Translations under genes and position numbers: made by a program | Source of the DNA: Corynebacterium genitalium ATCC 33030 | GTDB taxonomy: Bacteria; Actinomycetota; Actinomycetes; Mycobacteriales; Mycobacteriaceae | Direction of reading: 5' to 3' | NCBI RefSeq assembly: GCF_000143825.1 | Contig: NZ_CM000961.1 | Location: 496,001 to 560,000 of the forward strand | Length of the DNA stretch: 64,000 bases | Shown: in pieces, positions 58,530 to 64,000 of the stretch | Position numbering within the stretch: position 1 is the stretch's first letter | Layout: each line of letters begins with the position of its first letter | The notes under the pieces: generated by a model | The model's database searches: none | What the model was told of the DNA's origin: nothing | What the model saw: the letters and a program-made list of their open reading frames with translations, nothing else

Positions 58530-60011
58530 ATGATGAACGCTTTTTCCCGACGACAGTTTCTGCTCGGCGGGCTCGTCCTCGCCGGCACCGGGGCCGTGGC
58601 CGCCTGCACCAGCGACCCTGGACCCGCTGCCTCGGCACCAGGTCCCTCCCTTCGCCCCACTCCCACCCCCACTGCGCTCGGTGAGCCGACGGTGCGCCGG
58701 ACACTGACCGCCCGACCCCTCTCCCTGGATATCGGCGGCATCGAAGCCAAGACGTGGGGATACGTCTCTGACACCGGGGATGCGGCCATTGAGGCCACCG
58801 CCGGCGACGTCCTCCAGGTCGATATCACCAATGAACTGCCTGAGAGCACCTCCATCCACTGGCATGGCATCGCACTCCACAACGCAGCCGACGGTGTGCC
58901 CGGCATGACCCAGGACCCCATTGAACCTGGCGAGTCTTTCTCCTATGTTTTTGAAGTCCCCCACGGTGGCACCTACTTCTACCATTCCCACACCGGCCTG
59001 CAGCTTGATCGCGGCCTCCACGCCCCACTGATCATCCGTGACCCGCAAGACGCTGAGGACCAGGACGTCGAGTGGACCATCGTGCTCGACGACTGGGTCG
59101 ATGGCATTCAGGGCACTCCCGACGATGAGCTCGACAAGCTCACCGGAATGGGTTCGGGCGACCATAACGGGAGGATGGGAATGGGAGGTCACGGCCAGAT
59201 GATGCACGGCACCCCGGACCGGGTACTGGGCGGGGATGCCGGCGATGTGATGTATCCGCACTACCTCATCAACGGACGTATCCCCCGTGCTCACCGGACC
59301 TTCGAGGCTCGCCCGGGCGACAAGGCCCGCCTGCGGTTTATCAACTCCGGCGGTGACACCATCTTCAAGGTGGCACTCGGTGGTCACCGCATGACCGTCA
59401 CCCACACCGACGGCTTCCCTGTCCAGCCCTGGGAGACCGAATCGATCTACCTGTCGATGGGCGAGCGTGTCGACGTCGAGGTCATCCTCGGCGACGGCAT
59501 CTTCCCGCTCACGGCTTTGGCGGTGGGTAAGGACGACCGCGCCTTCGCCGTCATCCGCACCGCCGGCGGCCAGGCCCCCCGCCCCGATGTCGACTTCCCC
59601 GAGTTGTCGTCCACCGGACTGCTTCTGTCCTCCCTGAAGCCAGCAGACCGTGCACTCCTGCCCGAGGGCACACCAGACCGAGAAGTCAGCATCGACCTGG
59701 GCGGGCAGATGATGCCGTATGAATGGAGCATTCTCACCGACGGCCAATCCTCCTCCGCGACCGTGCAGGAGGGCCAGCGCCTGCGGATGGTCATGCGCAA
59801 CAGGACCATGATGCCCCATCCCATGCACATCCACGGACACACGTGGGCGTTGCCCGGCAGCGGCGGGCTACGCAAGGACACCGTCCTTCTCCGCCACGGT
59901 GAAACCATGATCGCCGACCTGATCGCTGACAACCCCGGTGAGTGGGCATTTCACTGCCATAACGCCTATCACTTGGAAACCGGGATGCTCAGCTCGCTTC
60001 GCTACGAGTAA
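58530..60011 (+). CDS. copO: Multicopper oxidase CopO (Tat-exported)
   Basis: A 493-residue multicopper oxidase. A Tat signal (SRRQFLLGG) with lipobox AAC (Cys26) is followed by copper motifs HWHG (110-113), YHSH (151-154), HPMHIHGH and HCHNAYHLETGM, which build the T1 and trinuclear centres. GRMGMGGHGQMMHG is a Met/His-rich loop as in CueO. It oxidises Cu(I) to Cu(II) outside the cell. The start follows AAGGACGATTAAATC. The same frame stays open after the stop for 45 codons (see the remnant). Confidence 0.94.
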   Translation: MMNAFSRRQFLLGGLVLAGTGAVAACTSDPGPAASAPGPSLRPTPTPTALGEPTVRRTLTARPLSLDIGGIEAKTWGYVSDTGDAAIEATAGDVLQVDITNELPESTSIHWHGIALHNAADGVPGMTQDPIEPGESFSYVFEVPHGGTYFYHSHTGLQLDRGLHAPLIIRDPQDAEDQDVEWTIVLDDWVDGIQGTPDDELDKLTGMGSGDHNGRMGMGGHGQMMHGTPDRVLGGDAGDVMYPHYLINGRIPRAHRTFEARPGDKARLRFINSGGDTIFKVALGGHRMTVTHTDGFPVQPWETESIYLSMGERVDVEVILGDGIFPLTALAVGKDDRAFAVIRTAGGQAPRPDVDFPELSSTGLLLSSLKPADRALLPEGTPDREVSIDLGGQMMPYEWSILTDGQSSSATVQEGQRLRMVMRNRTMMPHPMHIHGHTWALPGSGGLRKDTVLLRHGETMIADLIADNPGEWAFHCHNAYHLETGMLSSLRYE

Positions 60012-60026
60012 CCCCCCACAGCAGGG

Positions 60027-60149
60027 TTGAGTGCCGAGGTGGGCAGAGTCGCTGCAGACCACCCACCGGGCAGCACGAGGACCTTCCTCGGTGTTGTGGT
60101 CTTCCGGGACAACCAGAACACCGTCTTCTTCCCCACCGCCCCGGAATAA
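60027..60149 (+). pseudogene. Possible gene remnant between copO and tlpA
   Basis: In the copO frame, after its stop, an open stretch from TTG 60027 to TAA 60147 ends FLGVVVFRDNQNTVFFPTAPE, a beta-rich sequence that looks protein-like. In C. glutamicum a small secreted protein gene is, as I recall, located here. No ATG or signal peptide is present, so it may be a decayed gene. Confidence 0.35.
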
Positions 60150-60162
60150 GGAGATCTAATCC

Positions 60163-60733
60163 ATGCCGAGCACACCCCCGCAGAGCCGCCATCGCGGTTG
60201 CCGCGGTGCTCACCGCCGTGACCCTGGTGGCCTGTTCCTCAGACGACGGCGCCCGAAACGCCGTCGCCGTCGGGGGCACCTTCCAGTTCCACTCACCAGG
60301 AGGCCAAACCGAAATTATCTACGCAGAGGAGGAGCGTGCCCCGCTGCCGGACTTCTCCGGCCCGTTGCTGATGGAGGAAGGTGAGGAGATCAGCCTGTCT
60401 GATTTTGAAGGCGAGGTCGTCGTCCTCAACGCTTGGGGCCAGTGGTGTGCACCGTGTCGGGCGGAAGTCGATGACCTGCAGCTTGTCCAGGAGACTCTCG
60501 ACCCCCTCGGTGGCACGGTGCTGGGCATCAACGTCCGTGACTACAACCAGACCATCGCCCAGGACTTCAAACTCGACAACGCGGTGACCTATCCCCCGAT
60601 CTACGACCCGCCGTTTCGTATCGCTGCGGCCCTGGGTGGGGTGCCGACCTCGGTCATCCCGACCACCATTGTCCTGGACCGAAGCCACGCTGAAACTCCC
60701 TCTAGATCAGAGCCTCACACACAAACATCCTGA
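60163..60733 (+). pseudogene. tlpA: TlpA-like thioredoxin lipoprotein, frameshifted and truncated
   Basis: ATG 60163 follows AAGGAGATCTAATCC, but after a C5 run (60175-60179) the signal peptide continues in another frame, ending LTAVTLVACSSDDG; removing one C would restore a continuous lipoprotein start. Thioredoxin fold with WGQWCAPCRAEV (CxxC) follows, then PTTIVLDR, after which the sequence departs and stops at 60733. The C terminus was lost near 60680, close to the IS3-family element. In frame from GTG 60206 a shortened product is possible. Confidence 0.75.
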
Positions 60734-60944
60734 CACCCTTCCGTTTTTCTTCGTTTCCCCATTACATGAGGGGCATCGTGGTCTGTTTGGCGTCACCGGG
60801 AAAGCACACCAACACCCCGCTATCACATGGAGGTGACATTCCGGCTAATTGAACGAAGAACGGGCTCGAATAAGGTCCAGAACCCTATTCAAGCCCGATT
60901 TACATAGGCCGATCAGCAGATACGCTGAAAATCAGACACACTTT

Positions 60945-62402
60945 TGAGGATGCGGACGTTTTTTGGACAGTTTCAATCTCACGCTACATTGACTTTTCGG
61001 TATTCGGCAATGCTCAAACCATCGAGGCTGATCTTGATTCGGTGATCGTTGTAGAACTCAATGTATGTCGCGATTGCTTCTTTGAGCTCTTGGGGGTTCT
61101 GCCAGGTTCTGCCGTAGTACATTTCGTTTTTCATTCGGCCGAAGAACCCCTCGCATGCTGCATTGTCGGGGCTACAACCTTTCTTCGACATCGAGCGAAG
61201 TATTCCGAACTTCTCGGTCATACTTCGCCAGCTGCTGCCTCGATAATGTGCTCCGCGGTCTGAGTGAATCACCAAGGAGCCATCCATTGCCGGCTTTTCG
61301 GTTGCGATTGCTGCGTACAAAGTTTCTTCTGCTAACTCCATGGTGGGATGAACACTTGTTTTTGCTGCCACGACCTTCCCGTCAAAACAGTCGATGATGG
61401 CAGACAGGTACACGCGACCTTGGTTAGTAGCGAAAACACTGATGTCAGTCAGCCACAACCGATTTGGATGCTCAGCATGAAAATTGCGGTTCACCAGGTT
61501 AGGTGGTGCGGGAGAAATTTCCCCTTGATAGCTGGAGTAACGCCACTTTCGTTTCGGGAACCAGGGACGAATTCCCTCTTCGTGCATGAGACGGCGGACG
61601 ACCTTCTCACTGATAACGATCCCGCGATGGCGCAGTTCCCACCAAAGTCGGCGATAGCCGTAGGTGTTATTCGACTCAGAACTAATCTCATGAAGCAATT
61701 CGCGGATACGCGCGTGCTTATCCGGAGCAAATCGCTGTTGGAGTTGGTAGTAGAAGCTTGATGCCGCAAGATCAATAGCAGCAAGCAGCATAGATAACGG
61801 AAACTCGCCGCGTAACGCGTCAACCACTTCAGCCTTGTGCTTATTGCTGAGCTGACCCGGGATGACGCTGACGTCTTTTTTTACAAGTTCCAGCTCCTTT
61901 TCCAAAACAGCCTTGTCAACGAGCAGTTGAGCCATTTGCTTTTTCAGTTCTGCAGGATCATCGGCTAATGATTTCTCGAATGCTGCTCGGGTGGGCATGC
62001 GAGTGTGCTCTTTGCGTTCTCTTTTCGACATCAAACCCCATTTTCCCTCTTCACGGTGGCGTTGTGCCCAAGAATAGACACTCATCTTTGAGCGCAGCTC
62101 GCATTCCACAGCGATGTCAGCTGGCCTCCAACCAGCGTTGAAGAGCTCAACAGCACGAAGCTTGACCTCAAACGGGTAGCGGGTCAATGTTTTTGACTGT
62201 TTGCGGGGTCGACCAGGTTTGGCGGGTTCACGCAACCATTTGTACAGCGTCCATCGCCCTGGATAACCAAGTTCACGGACGGTCTTGGTCACCGATTGAG
62301 TGCGCTTGTAAACCTGCAGAGCTCTGCGTCGCTGCTCCTTGGTGTATGAGCGGTTCATGATGGAATCCTCCAAGATTCCGTCCGCATCCCCTTTTGTCAC
62401 TT
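60945..62402. mobile_element. IS3-family insertion sequence
   Basis: Ends carry GGATGCGGACG at 60949-60959 and its reverse complement CGTCCGCATCC at 62380-62390, an 11-bp inverted repeat with further partial matches outward (TTTTGAGG / CAAAAGGG). The element contains one long transposase ORF on the minus strand. Exact outer bases and target-site duplication are not resolved. About 245 bp between the tlpA end and the IS hold no gene I can recognise. Confidence 0.8.
60979..62358 (-). CDS. IS3-family transposase (single ORF)
   Basis: A 459-residue transposase. Two N-terminal HTH units (YTKEQRRRALQVYKRT, and RYPFEVKLRAVELFNAGWRPADIA) are followed by a coiled coil with KKQMAQLLVDKAVLEKELEL, the HTH_21/rve core with DDE residues in LTDISVF, IHSDRGAHY and SPDNAACEGFFGRMKNE. 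Unlike most IS3 elements there is no OrfA/OrfB frameshift, so the gene looks intact and active. The start ATG 62358 gives MNRSYTKEQ. Confidence 0.93.
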   Translation of the reverse strand: MNRSYTKEQRRRALQVYKRTQSVTKTVRELGYPGRWTLYKWLREPAKPGRPRKQSKTLTRYPFEVKLRAVELFNAGWRPADIAVECELRSKMSVYSWAQRHREEGKWGLMSKRERKEHTRMPTRAAFEKSLADDPAELKKQMAQLLVDKAVLEKELELVKKDVSVIPGQLSNKHKAEVVDALRGEFPLSMLLAAIDLAASSFYYQLQQRFAPDKHARIRELLHEISSESNNTYGYRRLWWELRHRGIVISEKVVRRLMHEEGIRPWFPKRKWRYSSYQGEISPAPPNLVNRNFHAEHPNRLWLTDISVFATNQGRVYLSAIIDCFDGKVVAAKTSVHPTMELAEETLYAAIATEKPAMDGSLVIHSDRGAHYRGSSWRSMTEKFGILRSMSKKGCSPDNAACEGFFGRMKNEMYYGRTWQNPQELKEAIATYIEFYNDHRIKISLDGLSIAEYRKVNVA

Positions 62403-62433
62403 AACCCCCCAACCGGGGCACTCCAAAAACAAG

Positions 62434-62472
62434 AAATCCCGGGACACCATAGGAACGATGTCTCGGGACTTC
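62434..62472 (-). terminator. Terminator of tRNA-Leu
   Basis: On the minus strand AAGTCCCGAGACAT pairs with ATGGTGTCCCGGGATTT over a 7-9-nt loop, followed by TCTTGTTTTT. It lies 6 bp beyond the tRNA-Leu 3' end, between it and the IS. Confidence 0.8.
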
Positions 62473-62478
62473 ACATTG

Positions 62479-62562
62479 TGCCCGGGGGGGGACTTGAACC
62501 CCCACGTTCTTGCGAACACTGGCACCTGAAGCCAGCGCGTCTGCCAATTCCGCCACCCGGGC
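62479..62562 (-). tRNA. tRNA-Leu (CAG)
   Basis: An 84-nt reverse-strand tRNA. The acceptor GCCCGGG pairs with CCCGGGC, the long variable arm reads TGTTCGCAAGAACG, and the anticodon CAG is in the loop CTTCAGGTG. CCA is not encoded. It lies between the IS3-family element and fhaA and is a possible island integration neighbourhood, although no attachment repeat was found. Confidence 0.95.
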
Positions 62563-62750
62563 GGGCGACTAGGTAAACATAGCACGGGCGCGCTATAAAC
62601 CACCAAATCGCGTGTTCAGTTGCCGTCCAGATAGTCTCAACGAGACCTTAAAACTCAATAAGGACTGTAAGAAACGCCTGGGCAGCTATGTCGAACGGAC
62701 GCGAAACTCTATACTGTCATCGAAACATTCCTGGGAGGAGGTGTGGGTAA

Positions 62751-63572
62751 ATGGCGTTGATGGATAGGTTGGCCAAGATCGACAGTTCACTGCAGCGCGG
62801 GTTGGATAACGGCTTTGCTGCAGTGTTCGGGGGCCGTGTTGTTCCGGCTGAGCTGGAAGAGCTGCTGAAGCAGGAGGCGCAGGATGAACTCGTCGCCAAT
62901 GAGGTGGATGAGATTGTCGCCCCGAATGTGTTCGCGATCGGCGTGTCCAGTAAGGATCTGGAGAACTTGTCGCAGGATCCGGATTTGCCCGCCCACCTCG
63001 CGGGGCAGCTCACGCGTTTTGTCCGTAACCTGAACTGGGGCCTGTACGGGCCCGTGGTGGTCCGGGTTGCGGAGGAGTCCGGGTTGCGCACGGGTCAGTT
63101 GCGTGTGTCGTCGTATATCGACGAAGCCCCGGATGTCGATAGCGGATTCGACGCGATTCTTGCGGACCGCGCACCGCGCAAGGCCGATGATCAGGAGGCA
63201 CCGATGTTCCAGCCCCAGCCAGCACCGAACGGTCCCGCCGTGACCCTTTTGCTTCTCGACGGCTCGTCGCGCACCTACCAAGTCCACGAAGGGTCCAACA
63301 TCCTCGGCCGGTCGAACGACGCTGACTTCCGCCTGCCGGACACGGGTGTCTCGCGCCAGCACGCCGAAGTCATTTGGGACGGTCAGACCGCGTTTCTGGT
63401 GGACCTCCAGTCCACCAACGGCACGACGGTCAACGACCAGCTTGTGGAGAACTGGGAGCTGGCCGATGGCGATGTGATCACTGTCGGGCATTCCTCCATC
63501 GAGGTTCGTATCGTGGGTCCGCGCTATTCCCAGCCGGCCCAGCCAAACGAGCACTACCAGCAGTACCAGTAA
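62751..63572 (+). CDS. fhaA: FhaA, DUF3662 and FHA domain protein
   Basis: A 273-residue protein. The N-terminal DUF3662/FhaA region (about 1-125, MDRLAKIDSSLQRGLDNGFAAVFGG) precedes a flexible Pro/Gln linker and a C-terminal FHA domain with NILGRSNDADFRL, SRQHAEV and STNGTTVND, the phosphothreonine-binding residues. It binds PknA/PknB-phosphorylated partners in cell-wall and division control (MviN in mycobacteria). ATG 62751 follows GGGAGGAGGTG. It starts the fhaA-fhaB-ppp-rodA-pbpA-pknA-pknB type cluster. Confidence 0.95.
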   Translation: MALMDRLAKIDSSLQRGLDNGFAAVFGGRVVPAELEELLKQEAQDELVANEVDEIVAPNVFAIGVSSKDLENLSQDPDLPAHLAGQLTRFVRNLNWGLYGPVVVRVAEESGLRTGQLRVSSYIDEAPDVDSGFDAILADRAPRKADDQEAPMFQPQPAPNGPAVTLLLLDGSSRTYQVHEGSNILGRSNDADFRLPDTGVSRQHAEVIWDGQTAFLVDLQSTNGTTVNDQLVENWELADGDVITVGHSSIEVRIVGPRYSQPAQPNEHYQQYQ

Positions 63573-63585
63573 GGGGCGGTGTGAC

Positions 63586-64000
63586 GTGCTAGATACTGCA
63601 TTGATGCTTGGTGCCCGCTTCGGGCTCCTGATCTTGTTGTGGGCTTTCATCATGGCGGTGCTCGCCGCGCAGCGCCGCGACATCAAGGCCGCGGCTTCGG
63701 CGCAGCGCCGCCCACGTTCGGCAGCTGCCCCGGCACCGGCGCCCATGCGCAGGGAAAAGGCCCGCGAGGTTGTCGTGGTTGAGGGCCCGCTGCAGGGCTC
63801 CCACATGGAAATTTCCACGCTGGAAGAACTCTCACTGGGCCGTGCGGACAACAACGATTTCGTGCTCGGGGACGACTTTGCATCCTCGCGCCACGCGCGG
63901 TTGTTCCGCCGCGGGTCTGAATGGTTCGTCGAGGACTTGGATTCCCGTAACGGCACATTTGTCGACGGTATCCGGATTGACCAGCCTGAACGCGTCCAGG
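63586..64000 (+). CDS. fhaB: FhaB (FipA), FHA domain protein (3' end outside window)
   Basis: GTG 63586 opens a frame that runs off the window (138 residues seen). One N-terminal membrane helix (GARFGLLILLWAFIMAVLAAQ) and a basic/Ala-Pro linker are followed by an FHA domain with LSLGRADNNDFVL, SSRHARLF and DSRNGTFVDG, containing the Arg, Ser and Asn phosphothreonine ligands. It links PknA/PknB signalling to FtsZ/FtsQ in mycobacteria. It follows fhaA by 13 bp. Confidence 0.93.
   Translation, partial: MLDTALMLGARFGLLILLWAFIMAVLAAQRRDIKAAASAQRRPRSAAAPAPAPMRREKAREVVVVEGPLQGSHMEISTLEELSLGRADNNDFVLGDDFASSRHARLFRRGSEWFVEDLDSRNGTFVDGIRIDQPERVQ

Noticed and set aside
62400..62562. tRNA-Leu as integration site of the copper island
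   Set aside because: No direct repeat of the tRNA 3' end is found near the left junction (52295) and no integrase gene is present.
1..64000. CRISPR arrays, rRNA or prophage
   Set aside because: No regularly spaced repeats, cas-like genes, rRNA or phage structural genes were seen; the holin-family name at 2149 refers to a chromosomal membrane protein.

Overview
The window is chromosomal DNA from a high-GC, mycolic-acid-containing actinobacterium, most likely a Corynebacterium. The strongest evidence is a near-complete arabinogalactan block (Wzm/Wzt galactan exporter, GlfT1, GtrA/Rv3789-like protein, DprE1, DprE2, AftA and a single Emb arabinosyltransferase), the FhaA-FhaB pair at the right edge, a copper locus laid out like the C. 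glutamicum cop region, and the very frequent pattern of a TANNNT -10 box placed 6-8 nt before an ATG/GTG with no Shine-Dalgarno, typical of leaderless corynebacterial mRNAs.

Layout. 1-373: right end of an IS481-family element beside tRNA-Arg and tRNA-Ser. 0.6-4.9 kb: aromatic/histidinol-P-type aminotransferase, small membrane protein, tRNA-Ser, quinone oxidoreductase, and a class V aminotransferase-fold protein that lacks the PLP lysine. 5.0-18.3 kb: arabinogalactan export and synthesis, interrupted by an antisense AbiEi/DUF559-like gene. 18.3-25.7 kb: M13 peptidase, hydrolase, HNH endonuclease, and a five-gene minus-strand operon with a secreted SxxK (beta-lactamase-fold-like) protein at each end. 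25.8-49.7 kb: metabolism and transport: LysE, SDR, acetyltransferase, HrpB, APC permease, TSUP, AbrB-family membrane protein, DUF885 protein, two sirtuins (one overlapping AMP nucleosidase), ROK regulator, gamma carbonic anhydrase, GT87 mannosyltransferase-like protein, an SxxK lipoprotein, M20 peptidase, GabD, a second AbiEi/DUF559 gene between two 101-bp palindromic repeats, and a GH13 amylase divergent from a TetR regulator. 49.7-52.3 kb: XRE/membrane pair, a glutaminase-STAS-SRPBCC fusion and a truncated SDR. 52.3-62.4 kb: aquaporin, copper resistance island (copB-copZ-copS-copR divergent from cueP-copO-tlpA) and an IS3-family element that cut tlpA. 62.4-64 kb: tRNA-Leu and fhaA-fhaB.

The arabinogalactan genes form a pathway: GlfT1 primes galactan, Wzm/Wzt flips it, DprE1/DprE2 make decaprenyl-phospho-arabinose, and AftA and Emb add arabinose outside the membrane. 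The cop genes form a defence: CopS senses periplasmic copper, CopR activates, CopZ chaperones, CopB exports, and CueP and the Tat-exported multicopper oxidase act outside.

The least expected signals are (i) a 10-mer, GTCGATAAGC, found at 12 exact sites between 7 and 50 kb, where about 0.1 would be expected by composition, and (ii) two 101-bp terminally palindromic repeats bracketing one AbiEi/DUF559-like gene, with a third 101-bp palindrome of different sequence beside its paralogue. All calls come from reading the sequence; no database search was run.
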